From Vairimorpha apis BRL 01 (Eukaryota; Microsporidia; Nosematidae): a stretch of DNA of 22,310 bases. Below the pieces are notes generated by a model, which did not search any database, was not told where the DNA came from, and saw only the letters and a program-made list of their open reading frames with translations. Made by a program: the position numbers and the translations under genes. The stretch spans positions 1 through 22,310 of the forward strand of contig KE647051.1 in the NCBI GenBank assembly GCA_000447185.1, read 5' to 3'. Shown here piece by piece: positions 8,651 to 18,604 of this stretch (positions are counted from its first letter, which is position 1; each line of letters starts with the position of its first letter).

Positions 8651-10035
8651 ATTTAATAAATATAATTTTTTATAAATATACAATGTTTTACTTTTAACAA
8701 ATAGTTGTTTAAATTTTATGATTGAAGAAATTTTTTTTAAATATTTATATGTTGCTTTATTAATTGATTAATAATTTAAAAAGTTATATAATCTAAAATT
8801 TAATTTTGATTAGTAAAATAAACATTCAATTTTATTGGTTCTTATCAATTACATGTCATGCAAAATCACAATAAATTTATACACATAATGACAATGTAAA
8901 ATGACGTGTTCCATTTATTTTTTTGTAGTTTTTACAAAAAATATTTTTAGGTTTAATTAAAAGATAAAAACTTTAAAAAATTATTGCCTATTATTTTTTT
9001 AAGATATCAAAATTTCAAAAAATATATTAAACTTTAAATTTTTAATATATGTATAATATAATATTAAAAAGATTTTTAAAATTTATAATTTTAATATTGT
9101 AACCATATAAATGAGGAAATAATGTTTGTAATTTTTTTATTATTGATATTTAAACACATTTTTTATATTTTTTAAAAAAATTTAAGTGTTTAAACTTTAT
9201 TTTTAAATCTAAATTATAAAAATGTAATTATCATATAAATACTTAAATAAAAAAAACTTGCTTATATCATTCACATCTAACTAAAATAATATGAATGATA
9301 TAATTTTATTTTTAATTTTTGCAATTCAAAACGTTATGGTTTCTAACATATTTTTAAAATTTTAATGTGTAAATTATTGTTTTAAATTGATCTGACATTT
9401 AAATTTAATCTTTATCTTTATGTTCATTTCATTTAAAAATAATTTAAAATAATAATTGTTATAAATAAACTTTTATTAGATTATTTTTAATAAATATATT
9501 ACTTAATAAGATATAAAATGTACATGTAATTATTTATAAATAAAACTTTTTGACTTGTATTTAAACATTAGTATTGTAAAATTTTGATCATAAATTTAAT
9601 TTAAAATTTCATAACTAAATAACTTATTTATCACAAAATTTAATTTTTTTATAAAATTATTTCTTTGTATTTTTTTAATATTCAACTTAAATATTCTAAA
9701 AACTATCATAAAATTTTAATTTTATATTATTTATCATTTAAAAATAGATTCAATAGTATAGTAAAATTTTAAGAATTAAATACATATAAATTTAAATTAT
9801 TTTTAATAAAACGTTTTTTTAATAACAGTAAAACACTTAAATTTATAGATAAAACAAAATTATCACAAAAAATAAATTACAAATGTCATTTTTTTAATCG
9901 ATTTGAATTTTTATCATTTTAATTTAACATATCATATTTTTAAAATTATATAAAACATGAATTTTACTTTTAAAGAATTTTTAATGTTATTATTTTTAAA
10001 TTTTTTTTATCATAATTTAAATAATTTGCAAAAAA
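8651..10035. other. Long AT-rich intergenic stretch, no gene seen
   Basis: About 1.4 kb between the divergent transketolase and thymidine kinase starts. I see no protein-like frame and no RNA gene. The only structured item noted is a 12-bp inverted repeat at 9262-9303. Confidence 0.55.
9262..9303. repeat. 12-bp perfect inverted repeat with 18-nt loop
   Basis: TTATATCATTCA (9262-9273) is followed after 18 bases by its exact reverse complement TGAATGATATAA (9292-9303). It would form a hairpin. In DNA this AT-rich some such repeats occur by chance, so no function is claimed. Confidence 0.4.
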
Positions 10036-10038
10036 CCC
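10036..10038 (+). promoter_or_regulatory. CCC start-site signal of thymidine kinase
   Basis: CCC lies four bases upstream of the ATG at 10043, in an A/T-only flank. It fits the microsporidian pre-start signal and supports this start. Confidence 0.55.
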
Positions 10039-10042
10039 ATTA

Positions 10043-10621
10043 ATGAGATTTGAATTAATAACTGGTCTTGTTATGTCAGGAAAAACAAAGTATTTAATCG
10101 AATTGATGAGATTAATGAAACGAGAAAATTATATTACAGTAGTATCTGATATAGTCGGAAAAAATGAAAATTTTAGAATAAGATCAAGAGCAGAAGGATT
10201 TGAGGAAAAAATTATTCCAACTTTAGTAATTCAAAAAGAGGATGATTTATACAATACAATAGAAAACAAATTCTTTAATAATAATAATTATTGTATAAAT
10301 ACCATATTTGTTGATGAAGTTCAATTTTTAGAAACGAAGCATATTGATAGTTTAATTAAAATTGCTAATAACTATGACATCCGTATAATTTGCTCTGGAA
10401 TATCTCATACATTTAAACATGATATGTGGGATACAATCAAATATATTTTAACAAAAAAAAATATTAAAGTAAAAACTTTCAGAGTCAAATGTTATTATTG
10501 TGATCAAAACGCTGAAAGAAATAAAAAAATTAGAGGTAGTATTAATTCTGGCGATATTGACACAAATTCAGGAAATGGAGAAAAATATATTCCATCTTGT
10601 TTAGAATGTTGGATAAAATGA
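10043..10621 (+). CDS. TK: Thymidine kinase (TK1 / type II family)
   Basis: Phosphorylates thymidine with ATP to give dTMP, a salvage step useful to a parasite with a reduced nucleotide pathway. The 192-residue protein has the family length. Motifs: a P-loop GLVMSGKT (8-15), the Walker B/catalytic segment FVDEVQFL (89-96) with Glu92 as the likely base, and a zinc-binding set CYYC (150-153) and CLEC (186-189) flanking the lasso loop. The usual GLD-type segment after the central strand reads SGIS (118-121), and the usual Cys-Arg at the last zinc pair reads CLEC, so it is a divergent member. The frame is intact, with CCC just before the ATG. It stands alone between two AT-rich deserts. Confidence 0.85.
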   Translation: MRFELITGLVMSGKTKYLIELMRLMKRENYITVVSDIVGKNENFRIRSRAEGFEEKIIPTLVIQKEDDLYNTIENKFFNNNNYCINTIFVDEVQFLETKHIDSLIKIANNYDIRIICSGISHTFKHDMWDTIKYILTKKNIKVKTFRVKCYYCDQNAERNKKIRGSINSGDIDTNSGNGEKYIPSCLECWIK

Positions 10622-11305
10622 TTTATTAAAGGTTTTATTTAAAAAACATAAAATTTTTCATTTTTTAATTTTGATTTTTTATTTTGTTATATATTAAATT
10701 TTATAATATGTATTCATTTGTAATAAAATTAAAATAATTTATTTGTTTAAAATTAATATTATCATACAATGTTTAATAAGATTTAAATTTTTATAAATTT
10801 GATTCATTTTTATATTATATAAGTTAGCAATTTATAAATTATTTTAATTTAATTTATTACAAATTTTCAACATTTATATCAAACATTTAAATGATTTTAA
10901 ATTAGAAAAATGCAATCATACTATTTTATTATTAAGAAAAAAAATTTTATTTATTTTTATCCTTAAAATTTTAAAAAGATTTAAATTGTAAAATTTGGTT
11001 AATCTATTTAAAGATAATAAATTAAGAATATTTATGTTATTTCTTTTTTATTGTATTATTATTAAATATTTAGTATAAATATAATTAATTAAATTTGTAT
11101 AATTAGTTTTAACTATATATATGTTGTGGTTTTAAATTTGTTTAAAAGTAAAATTTAACATTTGTTCTAAATCATAATAATAAATATTACAAAAATTAAA
11201 GCATCACATAACTTAATATAATTATTAATAAATTTTTATATTTAGAACATTTTTAAAATAAAATCAAAAATGATATAATTTGTTCATTTGCATATGCATA
11301 TATAA
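10622..11305. other. AT-rich intergenic stretch, no gene seen
   Basis: About 0.7 kb of A/T-dominated DNA between thymidine kinase and the tRNA gene, with no protein-like frame or recognisable repeat. Upstream of a tRNA with internal promoters no extra element is required. Confidence 0.6.
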
Positions 11306-11377
11306 GCCCTGTTAGCTCAGTGGTAGAGCATTAGGCTTTTAACCTAAGGGCCGCGGGTTCGAGCCCCGCACAGGGTG
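11306..11377 (+). tRNA. tRNA-Lys(UUU)
   Basis: Full cloverleaf of 72 nt: acceptor GCCCTGT/ACAGGGT with G1-U72 wobble, D-arm GCTC/GAGC, anticodon stem TTAGG/CCTAA around loop CTTTTAA (anticodon TTT at 11338-11340), variable loop GGGCC, T-arm GCGGG/CCCGC with loop TTCGAGC, and discriminator G. A box TAGCTCAGTGG and B box GGTTCGAGCCC match eukaryotic pol III internal promoters. There is no intron and no encoded CCA. It decodes AAA/AAG, the dominant lysine codons in this AT-rich genome. It is by far the most GC-rich island of its surroundings. Confidence 0.97.
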
Positions 11378-11385
11378 TTTTTTTT
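11378..11385 (+). terminator. Pol III T-run terminator of tRNA-Lys
   Basis: Eight T directly after the discriminator base of the tRNA, the usual RNA polymerase III termination signal. Confidence 0.8.
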
Positions 11386-12419
11386 ATTAGATAATTTAAT
11401 ATAATTATGTATTTATAAAAATATAAAAAACAAAATTTTTTTTAGTTTATATTATATTAAAAAAGTTAGAAACAATTTTTATTTTAATATTTTATTTATA
11501 ATGATTATAATTTGATTATAGAGATATAAAAGCTAAAAATGTTGAGTTGAAACAAAAATATTAATCTCACAAATTGAAAATATTAATAAAAATGAATATT
11601 TACAAAGCAATAACCTAATAATTTTATTTTATATAGATTAATTTTTAATAATAAAATGAAACATATAACAAAATTCTTAGATATGTTTAAAGTTAAATTA
11701 TTTTGTTTGAAAAAAATAAACTTCATATCAAATATATAGAAAGCATTAATACAACTTACCATTAAACTAATTAAACAAATAATTAATTATTATATATATT
11801 TTTATTTTTTAATTAGTATTATCAAATATTTCTGTGAATATATTAGGCTATGTATTGTTAATATAATTAAAAATATAACATAATAAAGAGCAAATATAAT
11901 AAAAAATAAAAAGTATTAAGTGTAAAATTTTTTTAGCTTTTAACACATTAAAATAAAATTTTGTTAAAAAGAAAAATTTAAATTATTTATTTTTTAAATT
12001 GTAATTAAGTTTCTGCTACAAATTTCAAATTAAATTAGATAATTTTTATTTAATAAATGATTTTTTAAAACAAGTATTTTTTATAGATGTTTATATATAT
12101 TTTATTATTTTATTTTTTAAAATTTTAGGTTAATAAATATCTATTATATTTTTACATATGTTATTTTTAAAATCAAAAATATTCTTATTTTATAGAGTAA
12201 AAATTTATAAATATAAAACATGGATTTTCATAATATTAAATAACTTATATATAATAATTACAATCTGTATAAATAAAACATAATAAATTATTTTTTTACA
12301 TGATATTATGAATTTAACTATTAAAAATATGAATATGTTTTTTTTTACAATTTAATCTTAGAATCAATTATACTTAATAAAATTTTTATATATCACAATG
12401 TATAGTTATTTTTTATAAT
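11386..12419. other. AT-rich intergenic stretch, no gene seen
   Basis: About 1 kb between the tRNA terminator and the last recognisable residue of the RFWD3-like gene. No protein-like frame, RNA gene or clear repeat is seen. Confidence 0.55.
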
Positions 12420-12627
12420 TTAACATAGTTTCCTAAATACATACAAAAATTGTTCACTTAATACAACTAAAATTTTTTGTTTAACACAAAAACTTACAAT
12501 AGTTTCTTGAATTTGATAATTACATTTTTTTTCTCCATTTGTATTTACGACATAAATTTTATTCTTAAATTGGTCTACTAAATAAAAAAATTTTCGAAAA
12601 AATATTCTTTATATTTAATAATTTGTT
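12420..12627 (-). pseudogene. Out-of-frame continuation of the RFWD3-like WD40 domain
   Basis: Beyond the stop of the main frame (TAA 12628-12630) the minus strand keeps protein-like sequence in other frames. The first piece reads LGLKQIIKYKEYFFENF; after a T7 run it continues YLVDQFKNKIYVVNTNGEKK, then TIVSFCVKQKILVVLSEQFL and YVFRKLC, ending at TAA 12420-12422. The alternating hydrophobic strands with VVNTNG and LVVLSEQFLYVF look like the last blades of a WD40 propeller. Two one-base insertions, one near 12640-12650 and one in the T7 run near 12580, would join it to the main frame. So the gene's original 3' end is probably 12420. Confidence 0.65.
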
Positions 12628-13767
12628 TTAAACCCAAGTTGATAAATAATTCAATTTTATTATTAAAAAATAATGAATTATATTATTATCACATAATCTA
12701 TATGTTATAACTAATGTATTATCATGTCCGAATATATTTATACAACACATTTTTTTATCAAACTTTACATCATTTAATGAAACTTTATCTATTATAAAAT
12801 CTTCATTAGAATTTACAAAATCTCTCCATGAACAATTAGGTGTTATACTATATACATTATAAACAGTACCTATATATGCTTTATTTTCCATTAAAACCAA
12901 TGAATGAATAGGTTCTTTACAAATTTTAATGGTTCTTAAAGAAATTCCAATAATATTTAAAATTATAAAACCTCTGTCATCAGCGAATAAAACCAAATCT
13001 CTATCTTTATTGTGTACTTCAAGTGCAGTTATCCTATTATTTAAAGTTTCTGTATAAATTGTATTAAAATTATAATTATTTATAACATAAAAATTTTTAT
13101 CAATACTTAAATACAAATTTCCTTCGTTGAGCTTTAAATTATTAATATAAGATCTCAAACTGCTATTAAAAGATTTTGTTAAACTAATATCACAATTTAC
13201 ATATTTAAAAATAGTTGGTATATTATTTTTTGTAGAAGATATAACAATAGAATCATCGATTTCGTCATATATTAAAATGGCACTTTTTGTGCAAATTGAT
13301 AATTTTGTTTTTCTAATAAAATCCATAAAAAGATTATCACTAACTTTTTTAACTTGGCATTGACAATGTGTTTTGTTATTTAATTTTAAAACATCTATTT
13401 CTGTTCTTAAACTACAAATTTCTTCTAGCAACTTCTTGTTTTTATTAATCTCAGCGATATATTGATCATGTAGTTTATTGACATTGTCTGTATTGAAAGA
13501 AACTATTTTTGAAGAAAAAATAATTCTGAGTTGTGACTTTGGACATTTGATACCACAAATAGGACATAAAACAACTCTTCTTTTATCATACCATTCCAAT
13601 ATACATCCATACCCAAATAAATGTCCACATTTTAAACTCGAAACTCTATGGATACCAGTTGATGTATATTCAGTAAAGCATATGGGACATTTTATTCCAT
13701 CATTGTCTTGTGTGTTTTCTTCATAATTTTGTTCTTCCATAGTTTCTTTTTCGTCTAATATTTCCAT
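12628..13767 (-). CDS. RFWD3: RFWD3-like E3 ubiquitin ligase (RING, coiled coil, WD40)
   Basis: RFWD3 is a nuclear E3 ligase that ubiquitinates RPA and other factors at damaged replication forks. Counting from the ATG at 13767, the RING has Cys27, Cys30, Cys47, His49, Cys55, Cys68 and Cys71, with His40 available. Its CPICF...CGHLFGYGC...CPIC wording and spacing resemble RFWD3 closely. A coiled coil follows (about 95-130), then a WD40-like beta-rich region (about 145-379). An upstream ATT codon in frame at 13815 would add 16 residues, but CCC at 13787-13789 and the absence of homology there favour 13767. Visible length is 379 residues, and homology continues out of frame to 12420. Family assignment is good for RING plus coiled coil. 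The nuclear repair role is inferred from the family. Confidence 0.75.
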   Translation of the reverse strand: MEILDEKETMEEQNYEENTQDNDGIKCPICFTEYTSTGIHRVSSLKCGHLFGYGCILEWYDKRRVVLCPICGIKCPKSQLRIIFSSKIVSFNTDNVNKLHDQYIAEINKNKKLLEEICSLRTEIDVLKLNNKTHCQCQVKKVSDNLFMDFIRKTKLSICTKSAILIYDEIDDSIVISSTKNNIPTIFKYVNCDISLTKSFNSSLRSYINNLKLNEGNLYLSIDKNFYVINNYNFNTIYTETLNNRITALEVHNKDRDLVLFADDRGFIILNIIGISLRTIKICKEPIHSLVLMENKAYIGTVYNVYSITPNCSWRDFVNSNEDFIIDKVSLNDVKFDKKMCCINIFGHDNTLVITYRLCDNNIIHYFLIIKLNYLSTWV

Positions 13768-13786
13768 TAAGATAAATACAAAACAA

Positions 13787-13789
13787 GGG
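13787..13789 (-). promoter_or_regulatory. CCC start-site signal of the RFWD3-like gene
   Basis: GGG on the plus strand reads as CCC 19 bases upstream of the ATG at 13767. This decides the start, since the longer reading from 13815 would place the signal inside the coding region. Confidence 0.45.
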
Positions 13790-14048
13790 TGTTGTGTTTC
13801 AAGTGTTACAATCAAACCAATATTTTTTTATCTTTAATATAATATTAAATTTTGTAAAACAAATTAAAATAAATGTGAATACAAATTTGTTTAAATTTTA
13901 TTAAAGTAATTTCTTATGTATATAAACTTATTTAAATTTTTATTAATATAAGATTTTTATATTATTTATAATTCTGTACAAAAATAATTAAACGATAAAT
14001 ATATAAAAAAATAAAATTTTAATTTTTCATTTACACAATTTATTTATA

Positions 14049-14828
14049 TCAATATTCAAAAAAATTTAAGTTAGTAAATTTATAAATTTTAAATACATAA
14101 TTTTTCTTTTTATTTTCATACATATGTACATATAAATTTATAGTTTCTGTAATAAAATTAACATATTCTAACATTTGTTCATATATTATTTCTCTATTTA
14201 CTTCATTTTGTTTGATATCAATTAATGAATTTAATAATCTTAAAATTTGTATTTCTGGTGTTATATAATTAATTGATTTTTCCATCTTAATAAATCCCAA
14301 GATTAGATCTTTTTTTTCGACAAAAACATAAAAATCATTTAATTCTATATTTAAAATGCTAGCAGTATTATTTAATTCTTTTAATATTTTATTAAATAAA
14401 ATTGACAAAGAAGCATTATTATAATTTTTTATCATACAACAATCATAAAGCATTTTACGACACAACATTTCGAAAGGATTATGCACAACAACTGGTTTTT
14501 TTGATAAATTTGTTAAATTATTATTTGAAATTTCGTAAATAGAAGATACTACCATATGTTGACAAAATCCATTCGTTGCATTATTTTTATAATTACAAAT
14601 ATAAAATTTTTCTTGATAATTATTATTTAAAGAAATGCATTGAGTTGGTATATTTTTATAAACTAAACCAGAAAATGATTCCGGGACTATTTCTGTTGTT
14701 AAATTTCTTAAGTTATTTTTAGTAAATTTTGAATTTAAACATATATTTTTAAATATTGTAGCTTTAAATGCAAGATTTTTAATAGGATTTTTGTTTTCAA
14801 TTAAAATAAGCAAGAAAATAAATTTCAT
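14049..14828 (-). CDS. Hypothetical protein, probably secreted
   Basis: I do not recognise a family. The 259-residue frame starts at the ATG at 14828 with MKFIFLLILIENK, a short charged-then-hydrophobic segment that could be a signal peptide. There is no second membrane segment. Several cysteines (FYICNY, GFCQHM, MLCRKM, DCCMI) could form disulfides in a secreted protein. Six or so N-x-S/T sites occur, but microsporidia are thought to lack N-glycosylation, so these probably reflect Asn-rich codon use. The middle and C-terminal parts look helical. No CCC signal is seen before the ATG, unlike most neighbours. A fast-evolving lineage-specific exported protein is a reasonable guess, not shown. 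Confidence 0.65.
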   Translation of the reverse strand: MKFIFLLILIENKNPIKNLAFKATIFKNICLNSKFTKNNLRNLTTEIVPESFSGLVYKNIPTQCISLNNNYQEKFYICNYKNNATNGFCQHMVVSSIYEISNNNLTNLSKKPVVVHNPFEMLCRKMLYDCCMIKNYNNASLSILFNKILKELNNTASILNIELNDFYVFVEKKDLILGFIKMEKSINYITPEIQILRLLNSLIDIKQNEVNREIIYEQMLEYVNFITETINLYVHMYENKKKNYVFKIYKFTNLNFFEY

Positions 14829-16273
14829 ATTACATTAAAAATTATTTATTTATAATTTTTTATTAATATACTTAAATTAATATAAATATATTGATAAAAT
14901 TAAAATTAAAAATAAAAAACTTAGTATGTTTTATAAAATTGTTTATATGCTTTAAACATGAATTATTTTTAATATAAGTTATATTTTATTATTTAAAAAT
15001 AATTTAAATTTAAATATTTATTGTAATTAAATCATGATTTATAAATATAAAAAATTTAAATAAAACATTTATATTAGATAATAAACTAAAAAATTATTTA
15101 GTTATTTACTATTTTTTAATTTTAAATTATGAAAAATTAATTTAGTAATGTGAAATTAATATTTATTTTAAATTTTAAATGATAAATTTTTACTATTAAA
15201 ATTTTAATTAAAAAACAAAAATTTATATTTTTAACAAATTTTAAACAGTTGTTTTAATAAATCACGATACATTTAATTTAAAATATCAAAATAAATCTTA
15301 ACCAATTAAAAAGCTAGAATTCTATTATATTTCAATATAATTTCAAATTTTAAATTGTTTATAAGAGATTAATAATAGTTTTAGTAAATTATAGTTTTAA
15401 CTTTGAATACATGATTAATAACGTGTCTATGTAATAAATATAAATAAATTGTTTTTAATAATATTCACTTAAAATATTAAAAGATGACATATCAGCAAAA
15501 TAAAATTTAGTGATAACGTTTTTATTTTAAAAAATTTTCTAATAATAATTAAATGTTAAATATTAGTGAATTAAAAGTTTTTATCAAAAAAAATGTTAAT
15601 TACCAAGTAATATTATTTTTTTGCAATATTTGATTATTAATATTTTATATTTTTTTACTTAATTAATGTGAAGATAAGTTTTCATAAATTCTATATACAA
15701 AGATTATTATTTAAAAAAATTTTTATTATATTTTTTTTAAGTGAAATAATTATTAAAACATATTTAATTTTTAATAATTTAAAGTAAATCTATTTCAAAA
15801 AATATTTTGTTAAAAAAGTCATATTAAATATAAACATTTACAAAAAAATTTTAAATATTTGTTGAAAATTTTAACATTGTATGCTTATTATCTTATAGTT
15901 ATTAACAAAAGAAGATATAAAAATAGTAAATAATTTTTATTTAGCTATTAATTTACAAAAATGTTTATAAATAAAAAATACTTTTAAATTAAAATGTTAA
16001 TTTTGTAATTGTTTGATCAAAAAATTCGTTTGTAAATTTAAAAATAGCTAGTTATAAATAATTTATTTTTTAATAAAAGAAATTACAACAAAGTTTTCTA
16101 AAGAAAAAAATTTATAATATATAAAAGACTTTGTAAATTTATAAATCATTTTAAATCTATAAACATACAAATTTTAAATATGTCTTTTTTAATACATAAT
16201 TTTAGATTATTTATTTTATTTCAACATTTTAATTGTATATTAAATCTAAAAGTTGTTAATAAGATTACTTTAT
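14829..16273. other. Long AT-rich intergenic stretch, no gene seen
   Basis: About 1.4 kb of nearly pure A/T between the secreted-protein gene start and a possible decayed remnant. No protein-like frame, RNA gene or repeat unit was recognised on either strand. Confidence 0.5.
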
Positions 16274-16495
16274 TCATTTACATTCGATTGAAGTAAAATT
16301 TTCATTTTGAAGTATATTTAAAATAGTTTTCTCTTTTATTCTTCGACTACTCGATAATGTAAAGTCTAAATGTTAACAGTTAACTAATTTATATTAGTGC
16401 ATTAGAAACTTTACCAATCCAGCTTCATTAAAATCTCATCCTAAAATTTGAAAAAAAATTCTTATGTCTTTTTTAGTACAATGAATTGTATGTAT
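16274..16495 (-). pseudogene. Possible decayed coding remnant, family unknown
   Basis: A locally GC-richer patch whose minus-strand frame reads CTKKDIRIFFQILG, stop, DFNEAGLVKFLMH, stop, YKLVNC, stop, HLDFTLSSSRRIKEK, then TILNILQNENFTSIECK and a final TGA at 16274-16276. The residue mix (Asp, Glu, Arg, Gly, Ser) is unlike the Ile/Asn/Lys/Phe composition of noise here. One frame persists across three stops, as expected of a gene damaged by substitutions. Upstream, the same frame continues to about 16639 but turns low-complexity. I cannot assign a family. Confidence 0.35.
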
Positions 16496-17143
16496 TTAGT
16501 GTTTTTTATTAATGAAAAAATATAAAATTTTAGTTTTATTATGATTTTTTGTATTAATTATACCATAAAAAAACCAATAAACTAATTTTTTATTTAAATT
16601 TATACATAGTATAAAAAATATGATTATTAAAACCAAAACTTAAATTTTTGAGTATCAATAAATAAAAAAACTATTTTATATCAATGTTAACTTTTTTCGT
16701 TTTTGAATATGAAAAAAATTTTATTAAAAATAAAAACTATAATTTTTTCTTTATTGAATCAGTAGTTTTTTTGTTATTTAATTTTTGTAAAAAAAATCCA
16801 TATTTTTTTAGTCACGAAAATATGTTTAAATAATATTAATGAATGAATCAAATTTTAATTTATATTGTGATTTTAATTAGGGAAAATTTGAAAAAAACTT
16901 AAACGTTAAATTTATTAGTAATTGATATTTTATTTTGTATATATAAAAAACATAAAAAATATTTTTACACTTTAAATTAAACAATATTAAAAAGTAACAA
17001 GAAGACATAAAAATTCTTTATTCAATGTTTTTATATTTTAATCAATTTTTACAACCAATTGTAATATTTATTAAAAATTTTATTATAATATAATTATCAT
17101 ACGTTATAATTATAAATATTTAAAGCAATGTTAATTTGTTTGT
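16496..17143. other. AT-rich intergenic stretch, no gene seen
   Basis: About 0.65 kb between the possible remnant and the CDC16 stop. The minus-strand frame of the remnant stays largely open to 16639 but is low-complexity. A 41-codon minus-strand frame from about 17008 is not convincing. Confidence 0.5.
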
Positions 17144-18604
17144 TTATATTACTTCAATTTCCATATTATTGATAAATAAAAATTCAAATATTTCTGTACA
17201 AGAATTGTAAACATCATTCTCTTTATCCCGTTCAAAAGCACTATTTATTAAATTATTAACAACACTACTTTCTTTTAAAAGTAACGATTTATTGTAAGCA
17301 TCGCAAGCATTATCAATATTATCTGTTAAATGTTCAATATAACCTAAAGTACAATAATATCTATAATCTTTTAAACATAAATTTAAATATTTTTTAGATT
17401 CATTTATATTACCTAAAAATAAATTACAATAACATCTTAATAAATTAAAATTGTTATTTAAATTTTCATTAGTATAATTAAAAGCATAATTCAAATATGT
17501 GTTTTCAATTTTTAAATTTTTATACATATCATTATTAGCTGTTTTATTATGCTCTGTATTTGACAAGTATAGTAACGCTTCTTTATAATCTTCGCAGTAA
17601 ATTAAAAGTATAATATACCCTTCTTGAATCTTAATATTATTATCCACATTTAAACCTTCTTTATAGAAAAATTTTGATTTTTCAATATTAGTCATTTTCA
17701 AATATTCATAAGCTAAATAATAATATGATTTCCAGGTGCAATTCATTTTTTTATTGCAAATATTAAAACAGCTTATACTATTTTCACATTCTCTAAGTTT
17801 ACTGTAGCATATTCCTAAATAAAGATAAATTATAAATAAATCAGTGGTATTTTTAGAAATCCAAATTAGCAAAATTTTTTTAGCTTCTTTATATTGTTTT
17901 TTAAATATAAAATAAAGCCCTAAAGAAAGATAAGTAAATATACTATGTTTATACAGTTTATATGATGAATGACTAAGATTAAATAGTTTAAATTCGTCCT
18001 CTTCAACGTACAGATATTTTGAATACAGAAAAATATAAAAAGGATGATAAAATTCAGAATTATATTTTACAGTAAAAATTTCTTTTAAAACTTCTTTGTA
18101 TGGATTTAAATCTATTAAATTTATTAATTCTACATCATTTATCAATTCTTCCAAAATTAAAAAATAAAGAGGTTCAATATTATATGAATAAATTTTATAA
18201 GATTCTATTAATAAGTTTCTTCTATTAATATCGCTTTTTGTAAGAGCTTTCCAAAACATTTCAACTGACTTATAAAAATCAGCATTAAATTTTAAATTAT
18301 CATAATTATTTGCACTTTTACAATTTGAAATAGAATTATTATTTAACATATTACAAGAAATAGTATTTTCATTTTTTATCGAACATTTATAAAATATAAT
18401 TCTTAACTCAATATCTTCTAAACATTTATTTTCTTTTTCCATTATATCAAGTATTCTTTCTTGACAATTTAACTTATATAAATTAAGAATAACATATTTT
18501 AGTGAATCAAAAGAGCCATGTTTTTTGTGTAAATATTCTGCAATTAATAAAGATGAATTATTTAAATCCAGGTCGTATAAAAACATGTACCATTGTTGCA
18601 ACAT
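17144..18604 (-). CDS. CDC16: Anaphase-promoting complex TPR subunit CDC16/APC6
   Basis: Scaffold subunit of the APC/C ubiquitin ligase that triggers anaphase and mitotic exit. The 486-residue protein is built of helical TPR repeats. Conserved landmarks align in order with CDC16: the VEMFWKALTKSDINRRN region with LLIESYKIYSYNIEPLYFLI (115-150), LFNLSHSSYKLYKHSIFTYL (207-226) followed by LGLYFIFKKQYKEAKK, then further TPRs at about 255-290, 291-323 and 325-350, and YYCTLGYIEHLTDNIDNACD (416-435), which matches the characteristic GYIH-L-GN-E-A segment. An Asn/Ser-rich insert (about 78-103) and a charged loop (about 350-385) look lineage-specific. It is shorter than yeast or human CDC16, as usual for microsporidia. 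The start at 18604 is supported by CCC six bases upstream. The frame is intact. Confidence 0.8.
   Translation of the reverse strand: MLQQWYMFLYDLDLNNSSLLIAEYLHKKHGSFDSLKYVILNLYKLNCQERILDIMEKENKCLEDIELRIIFYKCSIKNENTISCNMLNNNSISNCKSANNYDNLKFNADFYKSVEMFWKALTKSDINRRNLLIESYKIYSYNIEPLYFLILEELINDVELINLIDLNPYKEVLKEIFTVKYNSEFYHPFYIFLYSKYLYVEEDEFKLFNLSHSSYKLYKHSIFTYLSLGLYFIFKKQYKEAKKILLIWISKNTTDLFIIYLYLGICYSKLRECENSISCFNICNKKMNCTWKSYYYLAYEYLKMTNIEKSKFFYKEGLNVDNNIKIQEGYIILLIYCEDYKEALLYLSNTEHNKTANNDMYKNLKIENTYLNYAFNYTNENLNNNFNLLRCYCNLFLGNINESKKYLNLCLKDYRYYCTLGYIEHLTDNIDNACDAYNKSLLLKESSVVNNLINSAFERDKENDVYNSCTEIFEFLFINNMEIEVI

Noticed and set aside
13478..13726. 82-codon plus-strand frame opposite the RING domain
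   Set aside because: Antisense shadow; the minus-strand RING motif is convincing and this frame is not.
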